DNA of 64,000 bases from Trogon surrucura (Eukaryota; Chordata; Aves; Trogoniformes; Trogonidae), in the NCBI GenBank assembly GCA_020746105.1, contig CM036617.1, positions 166,292,912 through 166,356,911 of the forward strand, read 5' to 3'. Below the pieces are notes generated by a model, which saw only the letters and a program-made list of their open reading frames with translations, was not told the origin of the DNA and ran no database searches. Position numbers and translations under genes: made by a program. Positions 1 through 12,300 of the stretch are shown here, in pieces. Position 1 is the stretch's first letter. Every line of letters begins with the position of its first letter.

Positions 1-221
1 GACTCTGCTCTCCAGTCACCTTGTTTTGAAGACTAGCGTACCCCCAAGCATCCACTCCGTTCTCCATTCCTGCCATTTCATAATACAACTGCTATCCCTG
101 TGGCTGTTGCTACGCTTCCTCATTTCCTTCTCCTTCTCTGGCTCTGTCGTAGGAGCAGCTGGGCCATGCTGCGAGCAGGCTGCCTCTTACCGGGGTGACC
201 TTTGTATCTGTGTGTTTGCAG

Positions 222-338
222 AATTCCTCTTTGAGTGTCTCTCCTGCAACAGTGAAATTCTCATCTGGTCAGTGTATTGCTGTCTGCTCCTGCTAACTGA
301 AGAGCGCCTTTTCTTCTCAAAGTGTCACACAGTCTACG
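222..338 (+). CDS. MEI1: MEI1 coding exon a (first exon in window)
   Basis: The acceptor follows TGTGTTTGCAG and the donor is GTGAGT. The exon enters with two bases completing a codon and leaves one base (G). It reads [16 protein letters not shown] and continues to CHTVYG. I recognised no upstream exon in bases 1-221. Confidence 0.87.
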
Positions 339-3300
339 GTGAGTCAACAACCTTTCTGAGAGAGCGGCTGCAGTAAGACTGTGGGCATTTGTTGTGCCTC
401 TAGCTGAATTTCAACGCTTTACACACGATCGCAGTTTCCAGTCAGGGTGGATAAAGGACTGAAAATGAGTATTTTTTGTCACAGACAAACATGTTTGTAA
501 TGTCCAACATAGCTTGAATTTACAGTGTCACTGTCCTAATGATGAACATGCATTTGTTATAATAACCAGTTGACTGGTTATTATATATATATTATATCAT
601 ATGTATATTATATCATGACTTGTACTGCCTAAGTTACTCTTAGGTGTTTCTGTGGACAAGCCAAGAGTGGATTTAGAAAGAAAGGCTAAAATTCCTTTTG
701 TTCTTCTGGACTTGCCTCCAGCAGTGGAGGCTGGGGGTTATTGTCAGGGAGCTGACTGGACACTCAGCAGTTTTGGATAACTGTTTCTGTCAGTGGCTCA
801 GGAGAATAATTCTTCAAATATTCCTTCCGTTTAAAAATTATTTTTACTTCCATTCTGGAATTTGGGGTGTTAAAAGCTGTCTCTTTGACTTCTCTTGAAC
901 ATGTGCAGGCATCGAATCTCTGATGAGGAGTCTCCAAAATGTCCTGCAGCTGAATAACGTGGAGTTGCACAAACAAGGACTCCTGCTCTTCACGGAAATA
1001 CTGAAACGGTAAGGGAGTGCCCCCGTCAGGCTTGCACAGATGGTTTGGTGCCATAAACTGGAGGCTGTAGTGCTTTTGCATTTTCAGGGGTTTGTCCGAG
1101 ACCAAACACCTACACTCCCAGAGCCTTTGTGTTTGAAAGATGTTGCTGAACAGATGCATCTCATTTTTGTCAAGAAGGACCTGGTGTTTTTTTCTGAACC
1201 TCTCATTTTGTCCTCTTTGTGCATGCCTCCACCAGTGTATCTGCCTCTTCCTGCTCCCTTGCCAATCTGGGAGGTGAAATCTTTCAGCTGTACATAGAGC
1301 AGGAGGAAAGGCCAGAAAGGTCCAGGCATACATGAGCTGGCCAGGTCCTGCTAACTGTGCCTCTCTGAAAAACCAGCATGCAAATTCTATGGCTTCCAGT
1401 CTAGTAGCATCATCCGAGTTTTATTCTAACAGCAAAAACAAATTATAGGCTGAAATATTAATGTTTTCTGTCACTTTTTTCCTCTTGTTTTCTGCTAAGG
1501 CATAACATGCTCTACCTTGTTTTTCTTCTGTGCTTCTTGTTCTTGCCTTTATGATCTTGTTCCCATCCTGTCGCACTAGTGACAGAGTCTTGGTTTTGCC
1601 ACTTAGTTCCCTCAAGAGAGCCCTTGAGCTGTATTTTGGAAATGTCATAGTCAATTTTGTAGCGAGTGGCAGCGCAAAAAGAGAAGGAAAAGCAGCGGTG
1701 CTAGAACAGTGTGATGATGCCAGCGTGGGATCTGTCAAAAAGAGAAACCAGGATGTGGGAAACACTAATTACAACGTTTATGCTTGTAAAACAAAGAGAA
1801 CACTCTGTGCAATTACTCTCATTTTCTAGCACATCCATTCTGTTTCTGCTTCGCCTTAGAAATGATGTTGTATTTAAAACTCTCTCTTAGTGGTGGAACC
1901 TCTCCTCGTAGTTTTGCCTTGCAACTGGATTCTCGTGTGTAAGCGAGCCCCACACTCTGGTGTTGTCCAAGCAGGACGTAATGCTCCCCTTGGCAGTATG
2001 TCAGGAGTGGTGGGTAGCTCTCCCTGGAGTGCCCCTTGTCTCTCCCAGCACAACCAGGGTGGTAAGCACAGTTTGGGGCCCAAAGAAGAGGCTGTAGGAA
2101 GCCTTAACAGTGCTGTCCTTCACACTTTTCTCCCAGGCCTTGAAGACATCATAGTGCACCATATTGCAAGTGGGTTTGTGCCTCTTGAGTGAGTCAGCAA
2201 TACTCCTCCATCCTTTCCTCCCTGCATGAGTCAGTGAAGATTTTTTTTTCCTGGTGTGTTTTCTTTCAGAAGGTCAGTGATTAAAGAAAGGGAATACAGA
2301 GGACTAATGGAATTATGGTGTGAGTAGAAACAATTTGGAAGTTCAGCACGTCACTTACGGCTTGGCCCAGAGGTTGCTCATGGTACCTGAGTTCCACACG
2401 GCCTTTTCCTTGCCTTGCCCACCTCACAGCTTTTTCTCAGAGCAGAACATGAGGTGACTGCCAAGCTGGTTACATGCCACTGAGTGACTCAAAAGAGTGG
2501 TTTTGCCTCTGTTCACTTTTTGCCCTGTCGTTGGGCTACTGATGTAATTTCTGCTGAAGTTCACTTTCCTCTCCCATTTGTGCATGGAAGCATGTGCTCC
2601 TGGCTTGCTTTAGTCAGCCACGTCTGTGAAAAACTGACTAACAGGGAATACTTTTGGCTTCTGAGTCTGGCTCCAGTCATGCTGTGCTGCTTCTCTTGCT
2701 TCACTTCAGAGAGGCCCTCTGGCAGGCTGGTAGTGCCTCTTGTCCGCGTGTAGCTGCCTGTCTTCCCCTGCCTTCCCAACTGTACCTGATTTGCCAGGAG
2801 CCACATGAGCATAATCTGCTGTTTACACAGCTCTGTCATAGAATCACAGAATCATAGAATCGTAGAATGTCAGGAGTTGGAAGGGACCTCTAGAGATCAT
2901 CTAGTCCAACCTCCCTGCCAGAGCAGGAGCCCCTAGGGCAGCCACACAGGAACATGTCCAGGTGGGTTTTGAAAGCCTCCAGGGAAGGAGACTCCACAAC
3001 CTCTCTGGGCAGCCTGTGCCAGTGCTCCGTCACATTCACAGTAAAGAAGTTTCTCCTCATGTTGAGGTGGAACTTCCTGTGTTCTAACTTAAACCCATTA
3101 TTCCTTGTTTTGTTACTGGGCACCACTGAGAAGAGATTGTCTCCTACCCCTTGACACCCACCCCTCAGATATTTATATATGTTAATAAGGTCCCCTCTCA
3201 GCCGTCTCCTTTCAAGGCTAAACAACCCCAGTTCTCTCAGTCTCTCTTCACAGGAGAGATGTTCAAGTCCCTTGATCATCCTCGTAGCTCTCCCTTGGAC

Positions 3301-6300
3301 TCTCTCCAGTAGGTCCCTGTCTCTCTTGAATCAGGGAGCCCAAAACTGGACACAGTATTCCAGGTGTGGTCTCACCAGGGCAGCGTAGATGGAGAGGAGA
3401 ACCTCCCTAGACCTGCTGGACACACTTTTCTTAATGCACCCCAGGATGTCACTGGCCCTCTTGGCCACAAGGGCACGTTGCTGTCCCATGGATAACTTAC
3501 TGTCCTCTAGGACTCCAAGGTCTTGCTCCACAGGGCTGCTTTCCAGCACGACGTCCGCTGATCTGTACTGGTGCCTGGTGTTATTCCTCCCCAGATGCAG
3601 GACTCTACACTTGTCCTTATTGAACTGCATGAGGTTCACCTTTGCCCAGCTCTCCAGCCTGTCCAGATCTCGCTGGATGGCAGCACAGCCTGCCTCTGTG
3701 TCAGCCACCCCTCCCAGTTTCGTATCATCCACAAAATAATGTCCAATGATGGCTTGTCAGCCAGGCTCTTGTGCTGAAGGCTCAAAGTGTTGGGCCACAA
3801 GGTGATCAGGTGACCAGAATGTTTGCTATCAAGAAGAATTGTCATAACAGTTGGATTGTGTTTGTTTTCCTGATTACTTTTTGGGTTTGTGAAAGTCCCC
3901 ATCCTTCTGGCAGCATCTGGCATTAGAAGTGCTATCGGACTGTGAGAGAAGCTATTCTCATAGCATTGTCCTTGAACCTGCAAATGCCAGAGCAGATGGC
4001 CTCAACATAAAGTCCTAGCCAGGCAGAGTATTTTGCAAAGACTTGTTTTTCTTGTGTTTTTCATGTCAATGTTCACAGGTACAGTCACACAGTTACCCAG
4101 GCTTTTTTTACCAGGTGTTTTTTTTTCAGCATAGTAGGGCTCCAGATCTGCTGAGGTTCACTCTTTGTGGCAAACGCTCCACCTGCTCAAGTTTGAAACT
4201 TATGCCCATGAGAGCAGCTGGTTCCGAATACTGAAAGGCATGGCTGGAATCATATGGCTCAGCCGTCGGTTCGGTGAAATGGTGAGAGAGCACCACAGTT
4301 ACTTAACTGACAATATTCTACTTGCTTACTCTGTTTCTTCTTTGCAGGCAACCATCAGAAATCAAATTATTCACAAACCGCAGTGTATGTATAGAAGCCA
4401 TCGGTGTTTTGATGGAGACAGTGAACTGCCCGATGCTGGAGGTGGTAGTGGAGGCTGTGAGAGCTGTGGCAGCTCTCCTGAGGTAAGCAGGAAAGTATTT
4501 GCAGGCTTTTCTTCAGAGAGATCTGTTGACACCACGTTGGTCTCTGCAGCTCCCCTGTGGCTGTGTGGAGGAGTGTGCTCTGCAGTGGGACTTCGGGCTG
4601 AGGCAGGCGTGGGTACAGCAAAATGAGCTTCCCACCTGCCTCAGAAGGCTGCCAGGGCAGTGAAGCTGTGGTAGGCAGCAAGTTGCTGCAGCAAGGACCT
4701 GGTGTCCTGGGCAGGCTTGTGCTGCAGTTGCCGTGGCTTTGTCACTCCATGCCCCATCCGGACAGATAAGAGCAAGCATAAGACTCTGTATGATCATATC
4801 CTTCCTGACTGACTGTAGTCAGAGCGGATGATGAGTGCAGTGAGAGTGTGTTTTGGTGCACGTGTGGATGAAGACGCTGTTCAGATATTGTGCCCTTAGT
4901 ACACTGTGCTGGAGAGGAGCACCAACGATGTGTTGCTGTCGGAAGAGCAGTTATTTCTGCTGATGTTGCCTTCCCAAGCGGAATGCCCCCAGCAGGGAAT
5001 GTGCCTGCTGTCTTTCTCTCTGCTTGTTCAGGAAGGACCATCTGAGCTCCCCTCCAGTCCCATATCAGGAGCTGCAGAGGCTGCTGGAGGCAGTGCTGAA
5101 GCGATGTGCTGACCTTTCCCCTCCACAGAGCAGCAAGAGGCATGCAGTAAGTCAGAAGTTGTTGTTGCTTGTTGGTAGAATCAACCAGGACAGGGACGAT
5201 CCTCATAGCACACTATGTGGATGTTATATATATGTTTTGTCTCTTTACTCTATGGCTGTTGGATTCTGTGGTGTTTCTTTTGATCCTCATGCCTTTAGAT
5301 GGTACTAGTCTTTGTCTCTGAAGTAGCTGCAGATGGATGCTGGTGAATGTTGTCTTTCTAAATCAGTGAAGATTTGTGGGTTACCACTTGAGCGTGCTAC
5401 TCTCTTTATATGTCCAGTACTCCAAAGTCATTTGAATTTCTCCTTCTTCAGGGCCCCACGTCGTAGGCAGTATTGGTCATTTTGACAATGAACATCTCTT
5501 GCTGTGCCTTCAGACCAAGAGGGTCTTTGTATCTGCACTGTGGTGTCTCAGGAAGGGAGCTGTCAGCCACTCTTTGAACTGCGAATCCTTTCCTGTTCCT
5601 GGAATATGTAGTCAGTGTGATGTGCTGCTGGGAGCTATGCACTTTTGAGGAAAGCCTCGACTACAAATGGAATTCATTCCAGTGAAAAGACAAGGCCTGG
5701 ACCTTCTTGCTTAGAACCATGTCTGTAGTGGCAAGAGCATCTTTCTGGAGTACCAGAGCTCCAAATGCCTGATGAACCATCTTTAGGCCCAAATTATGTG
5801 GTACCGGATGTCTGTCCGCTCTGCCTGGAGAAGGCAGAATTACTTTCTGCCCCATAGGCAGATGTCGATCAGTCTGTTTCATAGAATCATGGAATCATAG
5901 AATGTCTTAGGTTGGAAGGGACCTTAGAGATCATCTAATCCAACCTCCCTGCCATGGGCAGGGATGCCTCTCAGCTAGACCAGGTTACTCAAGGCCTCAT
6001 CCAATCTGGCCTTCAACATCTCCAGGGAGAGGGCATCCACAACTTCTCTGGGCAATTTATTCCAGAGTCTTGCCACCCTTGTACTCAAGAATTTCATCCT
6101 AAGATCCAATCTAAACCTGTTCTCCTTCAGTTTAAATCCATTCCTCTTATCCTACCTCTGGACATTCTCCAGCTTTCCTGTAGGTTCCCTTCAGGTACTG
6201 GAAGGCAGTTATAAGGTGTCCCCCCAACTCTTCTCTTTTCCAGGCTGGACAATCCCAGCTTCCTCAGCCTATCATTGTAGCAGAGGTGCTCCAGCCCCTG

Positions 6301-9300
6301 GATCATCTTTGTGGCCCTCCTCTGGACTTGCTCCAACAGATCTATGTCCCTGTTATTGTGTGGGCACCAGAACTGGATGCAATATTCAAGGTGGGGTCTC
6401 ATAAGAGCAGAGTAAAGGGAGAGAATCACCTCTCTTGATCTGCTGGCCACACTCCCTTTGATGCATCCACACAGAGATTAGTGTCCCATTTGTAATACAG
6501 AACTTCATGGAAAGGAAATTAGGTAGATAATAAGGCCATCCAGGCTGTCTTTGAAGGGAGAAAAGGGAAAATGATTGTACCTGTGCTAAGATATCTAGCA
6601 AGAAATGAAGGAAGAGAAGGAATTCTGAGCTGCCAGGCACCATTGTGAGGCTGTGTCCTCCTCTGGTGGTATTCAGAGAAGACCACCACAACAGGTTAAA
6701 GCTTAAAGGCAGATTTTGAGTTCCAAGTGGTTGCCACTTTGGGCAAATGATTAGCAAACTGGTGCTGCAGTTTTCTGCTGGCTGAACTCAGTAGGATGCT
6801 GTGTGGGAGCAAGAGCTAGTACATGGATATATTGCTTACAGATCTGAGCCAAAGTGGAGAACTTCTAAGATTTCAGTGCTGAGCAAGGAAGGGAGCTGTT
6901 CAATGTTGTCTTAAGAGTAACTGGAAGAAATAAAATTAAAAAAATCCAAACCACCAAGTTTTCCCGGAAGGGTTTGAAACTCCATTAGCTGAAGGGTTTG
7001 AAACTCCATTAGCTGAACTGTTTAAAACTCAGGTTAGACCAAACCATAGCAACACAGACTGGAAAGACAGGGCAGAGAAGAACTAGCAGCTCTGTAGCTC
7101 TGTCCTTCCTAGGAAGAGCACAAAAGCTCTCTACCTCTGACCTCCATGGGGAAAGCACAATAGTAAAAAATCAGTTATGTGAAAGAAGTGAGTAAAATGA
7201 AACCTGTTCCTCCTGCTGCTGGTATCAGAGAAGAAAGCTGTTTTTTTCTGACAATGAATATCAGATTTTAAAGATTTATCTCCTTTAACAGGGTGATCCC
7301 CTGTTCTCAATGTCTCAGAGTCACCTAACAAACAGAAATCTATGCAGAGTTCCTCAGAGACAAAGCCAGTTCTTGCTCAACACCCTGGAAAGTTTCAGAA
7401 ATGCTTGCAGGTGAGGACAAGTCAGGGAGGTGGGCGGGTGCGTGTGTCCATGTCTCTCCGTCCTTCTGTCCTTGTAACTGAGTTTCTCTACCCAAGCCCA
7501 CTACTGAAATATCACAGTTGAGTTCAATGTGTGGCATTTGTCAGTGAAACAACAGAAGGAGGTATGTGTGGCAATAGTGAAAATTTTATGACACCTGTAT
7601 GTATCTCCCAAGAAATTTGCCTGGGACCTGTCAGTTCATTTCATGTCTTTGGCCTTTGAGGAACTGCTTGGAAATTAGCGAAAACTACTAACCGTGTAAG
7701 AACTGTTGGAAGATTTGTGTCAAATCATATGCCAGTGCCCTGTGCTATGTGGCCTCCCCGCCATCTGCTCCAGATACTGGCCTTGGATTTGCTCATGTCT
7801 GTGACCTGTTACTGCAAGTGGGTTTATAGGCACCAAGTTTTTCTGTTTTGCTGGATGAGAGCTATCTTCTACCCTTAGCTGCACAGCAAACAGTAGTAGA
7901 TGAGTTTGTGTATGAATACGAATCAGTTGTTAGGGAAGTCTGGCCAATATAGTTATTTTGCCTTGCAGCACTTGCATATGGCTTGCCTGAGATAATTTGG
8001 TCAGAATCGGGTGTTCCTGACTGCACTTACTCAGTATCTTGGGCTGGTGTTGGAGGGTGCTTGGGTTCTGTCACGATTTTTAGATCAGCAATGGTGCCCT
8101 GGCTGATTTTCATGAAGTTTACTGTATTGTGCTCCAGGCACTCTGGCCTAGGTGAGAAACTCTAGTCTTGCCACACTAGGGCTTCCAACAGCTGGTACCT
8201 TCTTCACAGAAATTTAAGTCTTCCTTTTCCAACTTGTACTGTTGTGCAACATTGCTGACTTTCAATAGCTTCATTTAAAAGGTAGCTCAGTGTGATTGCC
8301 AGATTCCTGTATTTCCAGCCCATCAACTGTTTGTGGGGTCCTTAGTGATGAAAGTTGTGATGGAAATGTTGTACCTTCTGACTTCCTTTACGGAGTGAGA
8401 AGGATTCTTCTCTCCTCTGATATCCACTGTACGTTTCTAGATTAGCGGTGGAATTACAGAGTGACCCCATGGCCCAAGAGAATGCTTTCACTGCCCCCAA
8501 CTCAGAGAGCAAGGACACACTGAGAAACTTCTCTGAGTTCCTGTTGAGGATATGTGACAGTCTCTGCATCCCCATGGTCATGGTAGGGTTTCTTTTGGAC
8601 TTGCTCTATTCTTTGGGTACCTGGAAAGATGCTTTCAGGCATCAAGAGTGGGTTGCACAAGTGTTTTTTTGGGAAGAGAGTGTATAAAGTAAACCAAGAA
8701 TAGCTGTGGCATTTGCCACCTTCCCAGAGTCAAATGTGACACTATACACTCCCATGTAAAATGATAGTGCGGGGTCTCAGAGGGTGGAAAATCATGAAGC
8801 TTCCACGTACACAACAGTGTCTTTCTTCAAGCTGTGCAATCCCTGTAGCCTACCTGCCACACTGTCTAATCCATGGCAGCTCTGGATGTTGCAGAAAATG
8901 AAGAGAGCCTGAGCTGTTGTTTCACCTTCAGCCACTTTTTCAAAAATTTCCTGTGTCCCAGAAAGCAGTGGTATTTTTGCACCTGTGACTTTGTTCTCAC
9001 GCTTCTTTCCAGAAGGTGTTGAGGAGGCCCAGTCTAAAAAACAAGAGCAGTACTAAGCTAAAGCCAGGGCCACAGTTTAAAAAGCAGCCGTGGAGAGTCA
9101 CACACGCTGTAGTGCTCCATACAGACCTGTGAGCAGAATTGTCAGGACAGTGGGACTCTAGTTGTCATTCTAAATGTGGAGTAAATTTTGTTTGCGCTTT
9201 GCCACAGGTTCAGATGTGAATTCTTGCAGTTGCTGGGAGCTTGGAGATGTTTTGTTTTCTACTTCCTTGACCAGTCTCTTGGTAGGCAGTTGCCGTGGCA

Positions 9301-12300
9301 TTGCTGTTCTCCTCCCTGAAGGGAGAGTGCAGTGTGTGTCCAGTTTGGCAAAGCTGGAGTCAGTTTGCTCTTTCTTGCTCATTGAACTTCAGTAAAAATT
9401 AATGGACTGTGGGCAAATTGTCTAATGGCCTTCTACAAGAGTGAGTTGAGTTGGTCAGTTCTAAACAGTTTAGGGCTGGGCTTTGCAGAGAGCTTAGGCA
9501 CCTGTGTTTGCCACTATTCAATAAAATGCCGAAGCACGGGTGTTGTTACAAAGTCAACTGCGCTTAAGCATATGTCCTATGTTGTGTGCCATGCTGCGGA
9601 AGTCACCATCTGACCTGTAAGAGCAGTTACTTCCAGGGCAATATGGGCAGTAACGTCAGTCGCTCTGCTTTAAAGCCTAACTGGTTGCCAGCTGGAATCA
9701 GGAAGACGTTTCTTGGTTGATGTAATGTCTTGCGGAGTTAGCAGTGCAGCTCCTAGCGTTGGCAGAGGGGAGTGTTAGTTGCTTTCAAAGTGCTCTGTGA
9801 GCTTGTGTACTTGCTGCCAGACATTTTGGTAGAAGAGCTGTTACTCCGTTTGTTTGGATTTAGAAATCTGAATTTCTGGGTGGGCAGAAGGCCGGAAGAA
9901 AGCTGCTGCTTTCAGTGTTTATTGCATATCACATACCTGATCTTTTCTTCTTTCCACAGAACTACTTGGAAAGGGCTGTCAGCCCGTCAGTGATGGAGGT
10001 TTTCATCTCAGCACTTAATACTCTCTTTACAGTCGTGCCAAACATGCGGAATAAGTTCTCCAAAAAGCTGGGTATGGGGATAGTGTGGGATCGTGTTCTC
10101 TGTGCTCTTAACTTCACTGATGAAACTTGCTGCTACTGCATATTACTGAGGCAATGAGCTTAACGAGACTTAATGTGGAGGATTATATTACATGTTTATA
10201 TGAGTAAGAATAGAGTGCGCAGTCATGTTCAGCAGGATCAAAATGTTATTTTGTCTAGCAATGATGATGGGACAGATTTTCTTTTAGATAAGTAAGTTGA
10301 GTCAGCTTTATCCTTTCCTCTGGAATATTCAGAATTGGCTGTTCCTGTAGACAGGGATTATGCTGGAATTGTTGGTGGAATTTTACTATGTAGAAATCGT
10401 ATTTACTCTGTGTATTCCTTACTATTCCCACATTAGAGGTGTTGTAGAGAATTCCTCTATTCTAAACTCGTGAATCTGGCAAATCTTCCTTTCTCCTGCT
10501 GAGGAAAAGAATGAATCTCTGATACTCCCCTGCAAACCAAACTTGGAGTAGTTTCCTTTGGGAAAGAAAACCTAACAAATGTGTTCTTACTGAGATGGCA
10601 TGCTCTGTTCACCAGGTTTGCGTGGAGATGTGTGAGGGTTGTTATGGGATCTACCTACACTTTTTACCTTATTGTATATGTTCTGTGCTCCTTTGACATT
10701 TGTGTCTTGCTTTCTGTTTAGCATCCTCCTCCTTCATCCGACTGACAGTGGAGCTGAAGGCCAGATTTTGCTCTGTACAAAGGTATAGTGATGTGTATAT
10801 TATGAACAAGTTCAAAATTTTCAGATTGGAAAGCAAATCATGCATTATCTAATGCACCTGATTAGGCAAGATGGGAGGCTGAAAGACTCAAGAGTGGTTG
10901 TATCTTATTGCAAAATGTAAATGGTAACTGACAGTGGAAGAGCTGGATGTGGGAGAATGGAGAAGCAGTCGGGTAGTGAGCGGGTGGATTTACTCAACGT
11001 TGTGAGAATTCTGTTCTCTGTCATGAGCTGTGCAGATAGAGATAAAGCAGCCTGACTTTGGAGTAGTCTAATCAGTGGGTGTTTGCGAAAGATGGAACGG
11101 TAGCATCAGTTCCATCTGAGCTCTGGCTTTGTAGGCACATATTACCATTATCCTCATTCCTCATGGTGTGATAACATACAAGAAATGGGAGAGAGGAGGA
11201 AGACTTCAAGAGCAGACATTGCAAAGGGTCTTCTCTAGCAGAGGCTATGATTTCTAGGTTGAGGAACAGTTGAGGACCCTCTCTGTGGGTCTGCACAGAT
11301 GTTTTACTTCCTCTTCCCTGTGACTGCAACTTATTAAAAGATTAAACAAAATACACAGCACCCTTAGTCTAGGTTACCATTGTGGAACTTGGAGTGGTGA
11401 TGTTTGTACCTGTGAATTGTGTGTGAATTCAGTAAGACCAAATGCGAGGTTCTGCACTTTGGCCACAACAACCACAGGCAGTACTACAGGCTTGGGGAGG
11501 AGTGGCTGGAAAGCTGCTCAGCAGAGAGGGACCTGGGAGTGTTGACTGATAGGCAACTGAACATGAGCCAGCAATGTGCCCAGGTGGCCAAGAAGGCTGA
11601 CGGCATCCTGGCCTGTATCAGGAATGGTGTGGCCAGTACGACCAAAGAAGTGGTTTTACCCCTGTACTCAGCACTGGTGAGGCTGCATCTCGAATCCTGT
11701 GTTCAGTTTTGGGCCCCTCACTACAAGAAGGACATTGAGGTACTCGAGCATGTCCAGAGAAGGGCAACAAAGCTGGTGAAGGGTCCAGAGAACAAGTCTT
11801 ATGAGGAGTGGCTGAGGGAACTGGGCTTGTTTAGCCTGGAGAAAAGGAGGCTGAGGTGAGACCTTATCACTCTCTACAGCTACCTGAAAGGAGGTTGTAG
11901 AGAGTGGGGATCAGTCTGTTCAGCCAAGTAACAAGTGACAGGACAAGAGGAAATGGCCTAATGTTGCACCAAGGGAAGTTTAGATTGGGTATTAGGAAGA
12001 AATTCTTTACTGAAGGGGTTACCAGGCATTGGAACAGGTTTCCCAGGACAGTGGTGGAGTCCCCTTCCCTGGAGGTATTTAAAAGTTGGGTAGACGTCGT
12101 GCTTAGGGATATGGTTTAGTTGAGGACTTGTCAGGGTTAGGTTAGTCATAGAATCACAGAATTGCCTAGACTGGAAAAGACCTTTAGGATCATCGGTCCA
12201 ATCATTAACCTAATCAGGGTTAAGGTTAGGTTAACCTAAATAGGTTAATGATTGGACCAATGATCTTACAGATTTTTTCCGATCTAGGCAATTCTGTGAT

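Noticed and set aside
2270..2320. Short exon-like segment after TTTTCTTTCAG, ending at GTGTGAGT
   Set aside because: The flanking MEI1 exons join directly in phase, leaving no need for it, and the peptide resembles nothing I know.
3331..3732. Reverse-transcriptase-like frame as a possible active element
   Set aside because: It is a 5'-truncated, frame-broken CR1 remnant and lacks the endonuclease and most of the polymerase domain.
4138..4280. Open frame flanked by AG and GTGAGA that looks like an extra MEI1 exon
   Set aside because: It would start and end in phase 0, but the neighbouring exons need phase 2. The required frame has a stop, and the exons at 909 and 4348 join cleanly without it ([13 protein letters not shown]).
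5299..5342. 44-bp candidate MEI1 exon between CCTTTAG and GTGAAT
   Set aside because: Length and phase would fit, but joining to the exon at 8441 creates a TGA stop. The exon at 7292-7410 fits instead.
7969..8150. Segment between TTGCCTTGCAG and CTAG-GTGAGA with a partial open frame
   Set aside because: The frame needed by the neighbouring MEI1 exons contains a stop, and the exons at 7292 and 8441 already connect in phase.
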